A DNA stretch of 50,288 nt, from assembly GCA_023443225.1 (NCBI GenBank), contig JAEZVF010000019.1, forward strand, positions 1 through 50,288, in the 5' to 3' direction. The notes beneath the pieces are model-generated. The model made no database searches. It was not told the DNA's origin and saw only the letters and a list, made by a program, of their open reading frames with translations. Made by a program: the position numbers and the translations under genes. The DNA is from Bacillota bacterium. Its GTDB lineage: Bacteria > Bacillota > Clostridia > Lachnospirales > Lachnospiraceae. Of this stretch, positions 1 through 7,497 are shown one piece after another (the first letter of the stretch is position 1; the number at the start of each line of letters is the position of its first letter).

Positions 1-1
1 T

Positions 2-289
2 GAAGATAAATATGATAGAAAGAAAGTAAACTATGTATTCATTGATGAAGTACAAATGTGTGAGCAGTTTGAACTGACTATAAATAGCCTACATTCTACA
101 GGGAAATATGATATTTACGTTACAGGCACCAATGCGTTTTTATTAAGCAGTGATCTAGCAACCTTATTTACAGGTCGTACTTATGAAATTGAAGTGTATC
201 CATTTTCTTTTTCTGAGTACCTGCGATATTACAAAATGGCAGATATCCAAATTTCCCTTATAAATAAACAAGGTCTGAAAGTGTTTTAA
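2..289 (+). pseudogene. Truncated AAA-family ATPase fragment (ATPase next to DUF4143 type)
   Basis: The frame is open from the window edge, so the 5' part lies outside. The visible 95 residues hold a Walker B-like VFIDEVQ, a sensor-like YVTGTNAFLLSS, a GR arginine and PFSFSEYLRYY. This series is typical of the AAA_14 ATPases that normally carry a C-terminal DUF4143 domain. The protein stops about 20 residues after the PFSFSEY motif, where intact relatives run on for roughly 200 more. The last codons lie inside a perfect inverted repeat (272-303), which suggests the 3' part was lost. These proteins have no settled function. The family call is firm; a truncated pseudogene is the likeliest reading. 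Confidence 0.7.
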
Positions 290-303
290 TATGCTTTCAG
301 ACC
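272..303. repeat. Perfect 10-bp inverted repeat at the broken end of the ATPase
   Basis: GGTCTGAAAG and CTTTCAGACC flank a 12-nt AT-rich loop and overlap the stop codon of the ATPase fragment. No U-tract follows, so a classical terminator is not clear. It may be a fortuitous terminator or a scar at the deletion point. Confidence 0.5.
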
Positions 304-454
304 ATTAATACTGTAGTGTAAGATCTCTTTGAGATAAATAAAAACTTTCTTGCTTAAATATTGTAAGTCTCTGTTTTCTGTTTGCTTATTGTATGTTTAC
401 GGCATAATGCAAGCATACGCCATAACGAGCATGTTTTACAGTTGGAATGCCATG

Positions 455-1645
455 TTACTGCAACAGATGCAGCAGGGATGTGCCTATAGTGTTTTCCGGC
501 ATGAACACGCCGAAGTTGTCGGCGATTGTAGCACCTATAACAGCGAAGGTTTCCTGCTCAGGCAAAGGGCCAAAACCAGTCATGGATGGTGAATAGGCTA
601 AGAAAGGAACCTTTTCGCGGGTATGGTCAGTGCCTATATAGGTTGGATCATTGCCGTGGTCAGCGGTGAGTATCAGCAGATCATCTTCTTTGAGCAAAGA
701 CATCAGTTCACCTAATTTAACATCAAATTTCTCAATCTCTTCGCCATATCCTTTCGGATTTCTGCGGTGCCCCCAAAGAGCATCAAAGTCCACCAGATTG
801 ACAAAGCAAAAGCCGTAAAAGTCGGTGCGGGCAATGTCGATGGTTTGCTCCATGCCGTGAACGGAGCTTTGTGATTTGTTGGCAGCAGTGATGCCCTCAC
901 CATCGAAGATGTCCTTAATCTTGCCCACTGAAATCACGTCAAAGCCGTTATCTTTCAGGGCGTTCAAAACTGTTGACCCAAAGGGTTTGAGCGCGTAATC
1001 GTGACGGTTGCTGGTACGGCGAAATTCACCTCGCTTTTTTCCCACATATGGGCGGGCGATAACACGACCTACCTTCCATTCGTCACGTAAGGTCAGTTCA
1101 CGGGCAATTTCACAGCAGCGGTATAGCTCCTGCAGGCCAAAGGTTTCCTCGTTACCGCAGATTTGCAATACCGAATCTGCCGATGTATACACAATCATAG
1201 CACCAGTGGCGATTTGTTCTTCGCCCAACTCGTCCATAATATCCGTACCGGAAGCGCTCTTGTTGCCGATGACATGGTGACCTGTGCGGGCTTCCAGCTC
1301 GGCAATTAACTCCGGAGGGAATCCGGTTTCAGTAAAAGTTTTAAAAGGTGTATCCACTCGCAGACCCATTATCTCCCAGTGGCCAGTCATGGTATCCTTG
1401 CCATTACTTATTTCCCTAAGTGCACAATAATAGCCCAGAGGACGATTTACAGGCGGCACATTGGTGAGTGAATGCAAATTGGCTAGGCCTAACTTTTGCA
1501 GATTAGGAATATTCAGTCCGCCCATGGCTTCTGCAATATGGCCGAGAGTATCTACACCTACATCACCATAATCAGGAGAATCCTTCATAGCACCAATTCC
1601 CATGGAATCAAGAACAATGGTTATAATACGTCTATATTTTTTCAT
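455..1645 (-). CDS. deoB: Phosphopentomutase
   Basis: The 396-residue product interconverts ribose/deoxyribose 1-phosphate and 5-phosphate in the cytosol, feeding nucleoside sugars into central metabolism. Alkaline-phosphatase-superfamily metal ligands are visible: an N-terminal IVLDSMGIGAMKD, TMTGHWEIMG near residue 90, and the C-terminal LTADHGNDPTYIGTDHTRE with its Asp-His and Asp-His-Thr ligands. Length matches the bacterial DeoB family (about 390). An ATG follows an AAGGGAGG-type ribosome site. It lies 46 bp downstream of deoC on the same strand, so the two form a deoC-deoB operon: DeoB makes deoxyribose 5-phosphate and DeoC cleaves it. No nucleoside phosphorylase is present here. Confidence 0.95.
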   Translation of the reverse strand: MKKYRRIITIVLDSMGIGAMKDSPDYGDVGVDTLGHIAEAMGGLNIPNLQKLGLANLHSLTNVPPVNRPLGYYCALREISNGKDTMTGHWEIMGLRVDTPFKTFTETGFPPELIAELEARTGHHVIGNKSASGTDIMDELGEEQIATGAMIVYTSADSVLQICGNEETFGLQELYRCCEIARELTLRDEWKVGRVIARPYVGKKRGEFRRTSNRHDYALKPFGSTVLNALKDNGFDVISVGKIKDIFDGEGITAANKSQSSVHGMEQTIDIARTDFYGFCFVNLVDFDALWGHRRNPKGYGEEIEKFDVKLGELMSLLKEDDLLILTADHGNDPTYIGTDHTREKVPFLAYSPSMTGFGPLPEQETFAVIGATIADNFGVFMPENTIGTSLLHLLQ

Positions 1646-1691
1646 AGTAAGCCTCCCTTAAAAAAGTAAAATTTGTTAATATACAAGCCGA

Positions 1692-2360
1692 TTAATACAA
1701 ACTATCCACAGGTTGGGATTTCATGAGTTTCACCAGGCGACTGGTGCCCAGACGGTCGGCACCCAGCTCGATAAATTTCTCGGCGTCATTGAAATCGGCA
1801 ATGCCACCGGCAGCCTTAATTTTGACATTAGGTCCAACGTGTTTCGCGAACAAGGCAATATCCTCAAAGGTGGCGCCGGCATTGGAAAATCCCGTGCTGG
1901 TTTTAATATAGTCTGCCCCGGATTTGGTCACCAAATCACACATAACGATCTTTTCTTCTTTAGTGAGAAGACAGGTTTCAATGATGACCTTCAGAATGTG
2001 TTTACCGCAGGCCTGCTTAACAGCTTTAATTTCTTCCAGTACATAGGCATATTCTTTGTTTTTCAGGGCACCTATATTGATTACCATATCAATTTCATCT
2101 GTGCCGTTAGCGATGGCATCACTGCTTTCAAAAACTTTGGCGGCAGTGGTCATGTTGCCATTGGGAAAACCTATAACGGTGCAGATGGCCAAGCGGTCAC
2201 CTACATATTCTTTAGTACGAGCCACATAGCAGGGAGGGATGCACACCGAAGCTGTTTTATATTTGATGGCATCGTCACAAAGAGCCATAATTTCCGGCCA
2301 TGTGGTAGTTTGCAGCAACAATGTGTGATCTACATGGGATAATATGTCTTGTTTATTCAT
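1692..2360 (-). CDS. deoC: Deoxyribose-phosphate aldolase
   Basis: The 222-residue class I aldolase splits 2-deoxyribose 5-phosphate into acetaldehyde and glyceraldehyde 3-phosphate. The start at MNKQDIL was chosen because an AAGGAAGG stretch precedes it at good distance and it gives normal family length; an upstream extension to 2435 is possible in frame but has no comparable support. DeoC hallmarks are HVDHTLL near residue 10, LKVIIET mid-protein, the Schiff-base lysine in DYIKTSTGF, and the second lysine in VKIKAAGGI. It is first in the deoC-deoB unit. A decayed membrane-protein remnant just upstream (2472-2639) may once have been a co-transcribed transporter. Confidence 0.95.
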   Translation of the reverse strand: MNKQDILSHVDHTLLLQTTTWPEIMALCDDAIKYKTASVCIPPCYVARTKEYVGDRLAICTVIGFPNGNMTTAAKVFESSDAIANGTDEIDMVINIGALKNKEYAYVLEEIKAVKQACGKHILKVIIETCLLTKEEKIVMCDLVTKSGADYIKTSTGFSNAGATFEDIALFAKHVGPNVKIKAAGGIADFNDAEKFIELGADRLGTSRLVKLMKSQPVDSLY

Positions 2361-2471
2361 TGAATTTTCTTCCTTCCTTGCCGTAATCTTTCGGCGTAAA
2401 ATTTTGTATTTAGTTATTAATATCCAAGATAGCATGATATAGAATACCCTAGATATTGATGATTTTAATTT

Positions 2472-2639
2472 TTACAAATTCTTTAGACCAAAGCCCATGA
2501 CAATAACAGCAGGACGAAACTGGCTGACGATACACAGGGTAACATAGGCATTACCCAGACCTGCCAGAAAGCCAGAAGCAATTGTTGCAATGTCGAAAAT
2601 AAAACAGACGATGGCCTCTGCGACAAAAGTCAGATACCA
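2472..2639 (-). pseudogene. C-terminal remnant of a membrane protein
   Basis: Minus-strand translation gives about 55 residues with a hydrophobic, glycine-rich stretch (IVCFIFDIATIASGFLAGLG, then NAYVTLCIVSQFRPAVIVMG) ending at a clean stop. An in-frame stop lies just upstream and there is no start or ribosome site, so it looks like the surviving 3' end of a membrane protein. Being upstream of deoC, a nucleoside transporter is a fair guess, but I do not recognise the family. Confidence 0.4.
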
Positions 2640-2752
2640 TTAGTATAATGGATTATGGTTGTCCTCCTTTTTGCAAAATTATTGGGGAATATTACAGAAT
2701 TCTTTTGTAAATTAAATTTAGCGTGTAAAAATTTTCCAAGAAAACTTTAGAA

Positions 2753-2811
2753 ACATAACTTACTTTAGACATAGTTCACTTCGGACATAATTTACTTTGT
2801 AAATTATGTCC
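2753..2811. repeat. Three 16-bp tandem repeats ending in a perfect 13-bp palindrome
   Basis: The units read ACATAACTTACTTTAG, ACATAGTTCACTTCGG and ACATAATTTACTTTGT, head to tail at 2753, 2769 and 2785. The last one (with one preceding base) forms the left arm of a perfect stem, GGACATAATTTAC, paired with 2799-2811 across a TTT loop. Operator iterons are possible; the hairpin is followed by CTTTTG and could weakly terminate. Confidence 0.6.
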
Positions 2812-2888
2812 CTTTTGAGAACATATCATTCGCTTTGACAAGACGAGGTCACAAGAACATCATAGACATTTTAATTAATATTTGAAAA

Positions 2889-2981
2889 AGCTCTTTTGAG
2901 CTGGATTACAGCGAACCTATGGTTGAAAAGTAACCCACGGTTTGCTTTGGGAAACTTTGCAGCACAAATTTATAAAAGAGC
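2889..2981 (+). other. Candidate structured leader segment
   Basis: GCTCTTTT (2890-2897) can pair with AAAAGAGC (2974-2981), enclosing a GCTG/CAGC hairpin and an imperfect ACC...GGTT/AACC...GGT hairpin. The left arm can alternatively fold locally (AGCTC-TTTT-GAGCT). I could not match it to any riboswitch class I know. AT-rich DNA yields such folds by chance, so this is only a candidate. Confidence 0.25.
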
Positions 2982-3203
2982 ACTGTAAAATTCAGTAAAT
3001 AAAAATTCCCATAAATATTTTAGCATATAACGTCGAAAAACACAACATCTTATAATAATATGCAAATTAACGTATAAAAACGACAAAATTCTTTTTTATT
3101 TTCTACCTTTTTGTTCAATAGTGGGATTTATTAATATTACAGTTCGAGATACTATAAGAGCATAGACACGAGGTCACAAAAAAATTTTAGGAGGAGTAAT
3201 TAA

Positions 3204-4292
3204 ATGAGAATTAAAAAAAGATGGATGGCACTTATGTTAGTAGCTGTAATGGCAATATCCATGATCGGATGTTCAAATGAATCAACAGATAACAAGACAG
3301 ATACGTCTCAAACTAATACCGAACAGCAACAAGGTAGTAGTAAGGAAGAAGATGTATTAGTAGTATATACAGCAAGAAGTGAGGTACTAAATAAAGCTGT
3401 TATTTCCGATTTTGAAAGAGATACTGGAATCAAAGTTGAGTTAGTAACAGCTGGTACAGGTGAGCTGCTAAAGCGTGCTGAATCTGAGAAAGATAATCCG
3501 CTGGGCGATATTTTTTGGGTAGCAGATCGTACTATGCTTGAAGCATCTTCCGATCTATTTATGGAGTATGTATCTTCAGAAGATGGAAATATGCTTGAAG
3601 GATTTCAGAATTCAACGGGATATTTCTCACCAGCATTTTCAGATCCTCCGGTTTTGATTGTTAATACTAATTTAAAGGGTGATATTGAAATCAATGGTTT
3701 TGAGGATTTATTAAATCCTGAGTTAAAAGGAAAAATTGCTTTTGGTGATCCTGTAAATTCCAGCTCAGCATTCCAGTCTTTAGTAGCTATGTTATATGCT
3801 ATGGGTGATAACAATGATCCAATGTCAGACAGTGCTTGGAAATATGTAGACCAATTCTTAAAAAATCTTGATGGTAAAATGAGTAATAGTTCCAGCCAGG
3901 TATATAAAGGTGTAGCAGAAGGCGAATATATAGTAGGTCTTACATGGGAGGACCCAGCAGCCAACTATGTAAAAGAAGGCGCAGCTGTTGAGGTAGTATT
4001 CCCGAAAGAAGGAACTATTTTCCCAGGAGAATCTGTACAGATATTGAAAAACTGCAATCATCCTGAAAACGCAAAGAAGTTTGTAGACTTCATGTTATCT
4101 GAACAAATTCAAAATAAAGTAGGTAGCGAATTAACGGTTCGTCCACTTAGAAAGAATGCAACACTGGCAGATTACATGACACCTCAGTCCGAGATTAAGT
4201 TATTTGATAACTATGATGAAGGATGGGTTTCAGATAATAAAATAAACATTACAAGTAAATTCAGTGAGGTTCTGGAATCTTCCATGGAATAA
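3204..4292 (+). CDS. ABC importer substrate-binding lipoprotein (AfuA/FbpA family)
   Basis: The 362-residue extracytoplasmic lipoprotein captures substrate for the importer encoded next. A signal peptide ends in a lipobox with Cys23 (SMIGC), followed by a Ser/Thr/Gln-rich linker. The binding fold begins at LVVYTARSE and includes DIFWVADRTML, LTWEDPAANYVKEGA and FVDFMLSE, as in periplasmic-binding proteins annotated for Fe(III). The tandem tyrosines that bind iron in classical FbpA are not visible in the WEDPAAN region. Relatives such as AfuA and staphylococcal HptA bind or sense sugar phosphates, and the downstream kinase/regulator pair fits that alternative. Family is secure, substrate is not. 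The start follows GGAGGAG. Confidence 0.85.
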   Translation: MRIKKRWMALMLVAVMAISMIGCSNESTDNKTDTSQTNTEQQQGSSKEEDVLVVYTARSEVLNKAVISDFERDTGIKVELVTAGTGELLKRAESEKDNPLGDIFWVADRTMLEASSDLFMEYVSSEDGNMLEGFQNSTGYFSPAFSDPPVLIVNTNLKGDIEINGFEDLLNPELKGKIAFGDPVNSSSAFQSLVAMLYAMGDNNDPMSDSAWKYVDQFLKNLDGKMSNSSSQVYKGVAEGEYIVGLTWEDPAANYVKEGAAVEVVFPKEGTIFPGESVQILKNCNHPENAKKFVDFMLSEQIQNKVGSELTVRPLRKNATLADYMTPQSEIKLFDNYDEGWVSDNKINITSKFSEVLESSME

Positions 4293-4322
4293 TTCGAATT
4301 AAATAGATTGAATTACTAAAAC

Positions 4323-4380
4323 AGGGCCTCTTAAAAAGTTATGTCGAGATAAAATCGAATGACATTAGTTAAGTGGCCCT
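4323..4380 (+). other. Intercistronic stem-loop
   Basis: AGGGCCTCTTAA and TTAAGTGGCCCT pair over 12 positions with one mismatch, 31 bp after the binding-protein stop and 165 bp before the ATPase. There is no U-tract. Such hairpins often stabilise the upstream message and keep a binding protein more abundant than its transporter; here that role is inferred. Confidence 0.5.
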
Positions 4381-4544
4381 TAGCATTTAAAATCAGGCCA
4401 TTTTGAAATTAAATTTTGTATCAATTGATCTTACTTCATTTAATAGCCTGTTACAGATTGATAGACTGACAAAGAGCTTGTTTAGGTCAAAAGGTGCCAC
4501 AATCAGAAATTTAGTAAATGAATTAACTAAAAGGAGTGTCAATA

Positions 4545-5648
4545 ATGAGTGTAGCAATTAATATAGAAAATGTGGTTAAAAAATTTGGAAAAGATACAGT
4601 TATTGATGGATTATCATTGGATGTAAAACCAGGAGAATTTTTTACATTACTTGGCCCATCTGGTTGTGGAAAAACCACATTACTTCGTATGATAATTGGA
4701 TTTAATTCCATTGAAGGCGGTCAAATAAAGGTTGACGGAAAAGTAATTAATGAAATTCCTACCAATAAGAGAAATATGGGTATGGTATTTCAGAATTATG
4801 CCATATTCCCGCATATGACAGTTAAAGATAATATTGCCTTTGGTTTAAAGAACAGAAAAGTACCGAAAGGTGAGATTGAGAAAAAGGTAAATGAAATATT
4901 AAAAATAGTAAAAATCGACCATTTGAAAGATCGTAAGCCGCAAAATTTGTCCGGTGGTCAACAGCAGCGTATTGCTTTGGCAAGAGCCATTGTCATTCAC
5001 CCGGAAGTTCTTTTAATGGATGAGCCTCTTTCTAACCTTGATGCAAAATTGCGTATTGAAATGCGTAATGCAATAAAACAGATTCAGCAACAAATGGGAA
5101 TTACGACTGTGTATGTAACCCACGATCAGGAGGAAGCGTTGGCCGTATCCGATCGAATTGCAGTTATGAACGGTGGAGTGATTCAACAAATTGATTCTCC
5201 TAAAAATATTTATCAGCGTCCAGCCAATACGTTTGTTTCTACATTTATTGGCCTTTCCAATATCATGAATGGATTGATTGAAAGCAATGATAAAGGAAAA
5301 ACCATTGTTCGAATCGGCAACTATAAATTCCAGATGAATAATATTAAAAAAGACACAGGTTCTAATATTCCTGTTAAGGTATCCATTCGTCCGGAAGAAT
5401 TTATTATAAATAAAGAGACACAAGAAGGTATTCCGGTTACAGTAAAAAGCAGTGTTTTCTTGGGAGTCGATACTCACTATTTTGTTGTAACAAATGAAGG
5501 ACAAGAGATGGAGGTTATACAAAATTCAGATTTAGAGGAATTGATTCCAAACGGATCTAAAATACATTTAAAAATACAGGTACAAAAGGTAAATGTATTT
5601 AATACTGATGGCTCTAAGAACTTTATAGATAGGGAGGTTCGTTTATGA
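4545..5648 (+). CDS. ABC importer ATP-binding protein (FbpC/AfuC/PotA-like)
   Basis: The 367-residue ATPase powers the importer from the cytoplasmic face. Visible motifs are Walker A GPSGCGKTT (about residues 36-44), Q-loop VFQNYAIFPHM, signature LSGGQQQR, Walker B VLLMDEP and switch THD, followed by a C-terminal TOBE-like beta region of about 130 residues. The C-terminal part is typical of the iron/polyamine/sugar CUT1-like ATPases. The ATG at 4545 was preferred over an in-frame GTG nine bases upstream because AAGGAG is correctly spaced from it. The stop overlaps the permease start (ATGA), indicating translational coupling. Confidence 0.93.
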   Translation: MSVAINIENVVKKFGKDTVIDGLSLDVKPGEFFTLLGPSGCGKTTLLRMIIGFNSIEGGQIKVDGKVINEIPTNKRNMGMVFQNYAIFPHMTVKDNIAFGLKNRKVPKGEIEKKVNEILKIVKIDHLKDRKPQNLSGGQQQRIALARAIVIHPEVLLMDEPLSNLDAKLRIEMRNAIKQIQQQMGITTVYVTHDQEEALAVSDRIAVMNGGVIQQIDSPKNIYQRPANTFVSTFIGLSNIMNGLIESNDKGKTIVRIGNYKFQMNNIKKDTGSNIPVKVSIRPEEFIINKETQEGIPVTVKSSVFLGVDTHYFVVTNEGQEMEVIQNSDLEELIPNGSKIHLKIQVQKVNVFNTDGSKNFIDREVRL

Positions 5649-7300
5649 AGCCGGACAAAAAAAGACTAAGTATATGGCTAATTATAACCCTTGCCATATT
5701 AGGATTATTCATAGTTTTTGTAGTGTTTCCAATTGTGCTTATTTTATATAAGAGTGTTTTAATGGAAGATGGAAGTATAAGTTTTGTTTATTTTGCAAAA
5801 TTTTTCTCCAAAAAGTTCTACTGGAGTACCTTGGTTAACAGTTTTAAGGTTACAATTGCTTCTACCCTAGTATCAGCTATATTGGGACTGATTATGGCTT
5901 ATATACTAAGAAGCGTAAAGATAAAAGGAAACAAGTATTTAAACATTCTCATTGTTATATCTTATCTGTCACCTCCATTTATCGGAGCTTATGCATGGGT
6001 ACAGCTCCTTGGACGAAACGGATTTATAACAAGAATTTTGAATTCTTTATTTCATGTACAATTAGGCGGCATTTATGGATTTGCAGGTATTGTACTTGTT
6101 TTCTCCTTGCAATCCTTCCCCTTAGTTTATATGTATGTCTCAGGTGCATTGAAAAACTTGGATAATTCTTTAAATGAAGCAGCTGAAAGTCTTGGTTGTA
6201 CTATATTCCAGAGAGTTTGGAAAATTATCGTTCCTTTAGCAACTCCCACTTTATTAGCCAGTTCCCTGTTAGTTTTCATGCGTGTTTTTTCCGATTTTGG
6301 TACACCAATGCTAATTGGTGAGGGTTATAAGACATTCCCAGTATTGCTCTATAGCCAGTTTATGGGCGAAGTAAGTACGGATGCTCATTTTGCTGCTGCA
6401 CTTTGTGTTATTGTAATTGGAATTACATTAATTATGTTCTTCTTACAAAAATTCATCGGAAATCGTCTGACATATTCTATGTCAGCTCTAAAACCGATGC
6501 AAGCAGAAAATGCAACTGGAATTCGCAACATCCTTGCTCACATTTTTGTATATGCGGTTGTGTTTATTGCAGTTTTACCTCAGTTAACTGTAATGGTTAC
6601 TTCTTTCATGGAGACAAGAGGTGCTTCTTATACGGGACAATTTACTTTAGAAAATTATAAGAATATCTTGATGCCAAAGAATATTTCTACAATAATTAAC
6701 ACATATAAATTTGGAGTGATTGCAATACTTTTAGTCGTAATTATAGGAGTCTTAGTATCTTATCTGACTGTAAGAAAGAAGTCATTCTTAACCTCCATAC
6801 TAGATACCTTGACCATGTTCCCTTATATTATACCTGGATCGGTATTAGGAATTTCCTTTTTATATGCCTTTAACAAAAATCCATTGCTTTTAAGCGGTAC
6901 AGCAATTATCATTATTATTTCTCTGAGTATCCGAAGAATGCCTTATACAATTCGTTCCAGTACAGCTATTATCGGACAGATTAGTCCAAGTATTGAAGAG
7001 GCTGCAATCAGCTTAGGAACTACAGAGATGAAATCCTTTATAAAGATTACGGTTCCTATGATGATGGCAGGTGTGCTATCCGGTGCAATTATGAGTTGGA
7101 TTACTCTTATTAGTGAATTAAGTTCTTCTGTTATTCTATATACAAGTAGAACTCAGACTTTGACAGTAGCAATTTATGCTGAAGTTATTCGTAGTAATTT
7201 TGGAAATGCAGCTGCATATTCAACCATTTTGACAATTACCAGTATTGTATCATTGCTAATATTCTTTAAGGTATCAGGAAAAAATGATATTAGTGTATAA
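5645..7300 (+). CDS. ABC importer permease, two fused transmembrane domains (FbpB/AfuB-like)
   Basis: The 551-residue inner-membrane protein has about 12 hydrophobic segments in two halves, each a binding-protein-dependent permease domain. An EAA coupling loop is present in each: EAAESLGCTIFQRVWKIIVPL begins near residue 178, and a second copy, EEAAISLGTTEMKSF, near 452. One fused chain replaces two permease subunits, as is usual in the iron(III)/hexose-phosphate branch. The start overlaps the ATPase stop by 4 bp. A hairpin follows the stop at 7321-7356. Transport polarity is import; the substrate is shared with the binding protein and unresolved. Confidence 0.93.
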   Translation: MKPDKKRLSIWLIITLAILGLFIVFVVFPIVLILYKSVLMEDGSISFVYFAKFFSKKFYWSTLVNSFKVTIASTLVSAILGLIMAYILRSVKIKGNKYLNILIVISYLSPPFIGAYAWVQLLGRNGFITRILNSLFHVQLGGIYGFAGIVLVFSLQSFPLVYMYVSGALKNLDNSLNEAAESLGCTIFQRVWKIIVPLATPTLLASSLLVFMRVFSDFGTPMLIGEGYKTFPVLLYSQFMGEVSTDAHFAAALCVIVIGITLIMFFLQKFIGNRLTYSMSALKPMQAENATGIRNILAHIFVYAVVFIAVLPQLTVMVTSFMETRGASYTGQFTLENYKNILMPKNISTIINTYKFGVIAILLVVIIGVLVSYLTVRKKSFLTSILDTLTMFPYIIPGSVLGISFLYAFNKNPLLLSGTAIIIIISLSIRRMPYTIRSSTAIIGQISPSIEEAAISLGTTEMKSFIKITVPMMMAGVLSGAIMSWITLISELSSSVILYTSRTQTLTVAIYAEVIRSNFGNAAAYSTILTITSIVSLLIFFKVSGKNDISV

Positions 7301-7320
7301 GTAAAATAGTTTTATCAAAT

Positions 7321-7356
7321 AACAATATATCATAGCGAATGCTATGATGTATTGTT
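7321..7356 (+). terminator. Hairpin terminator after the ABC permease
   Basis: A 16-bp nearly perfect stem closes on a GAAT loop (arms AACAATATATCATAGC and GCTATGATGTATTGTT) 20 bp after the permease stop. The trailing U-run is short (ATTTGC), so read-through into the kinase gene is possible. Confidence 0.6.
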
Positions 7357-7497
7357 ATTTGCATTATGGGCTTTTAAAGAAATATGAGGTTCATGCCAGC
7401 AGATTGCTCCTTACAAGGGTTAGGGCAAACCACTTTCACCTATTCAGCTAAGAGTTTCGCCATTTTTAAATACTTTGAAGATTAGAGAGGATACTAT

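Larger units (their letters stand above)
2640..3203. other. Gene-free leader upstream of the ABC importer
   Basis: No coding frame is convincing in this 560-bp stretch. It holds three 16-bp tandem repeats with a palindrome (2753-2811), a foldable segment (2889-2981), and a 12-mer ACGAGGTCACAA occurring at 2843 and again at 3168, 24 bp before the ribosome site of the binding-protein gene. A -10-like TATAAG lies near 3154. I saw no Fur-box-like palindrome. Confidence 0.5.

Noticed and set aside
350..592. 80-codon plus-strand frame
   Set aside because: Overlaps the end of deoB in antisense and has a random composition.
1713..2342. Long open frame (209 codons) on the plus strand
   Set aside because: Antisense shadow of deoC; no ribosome site and no family resemblance.
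2640..3203. Fur box in front of the 'iron' importer
   Set aside because: No GATAATGATAATCATTATC-like palindrome is visible; the present palindrome has a different sequence.
4404..4556. Open frame without ATG between binding protein and ATPase genes
   Set aside because: About 50 codons from a TTG with no ribosome site; no recognisable motif.
5013..5522. 169-codon minus-strand frame
   Set aside because: Antisense to the ABC ATPase, rich in Asn/Ile/Cys as expected from reversed AT-rich coding DNA.
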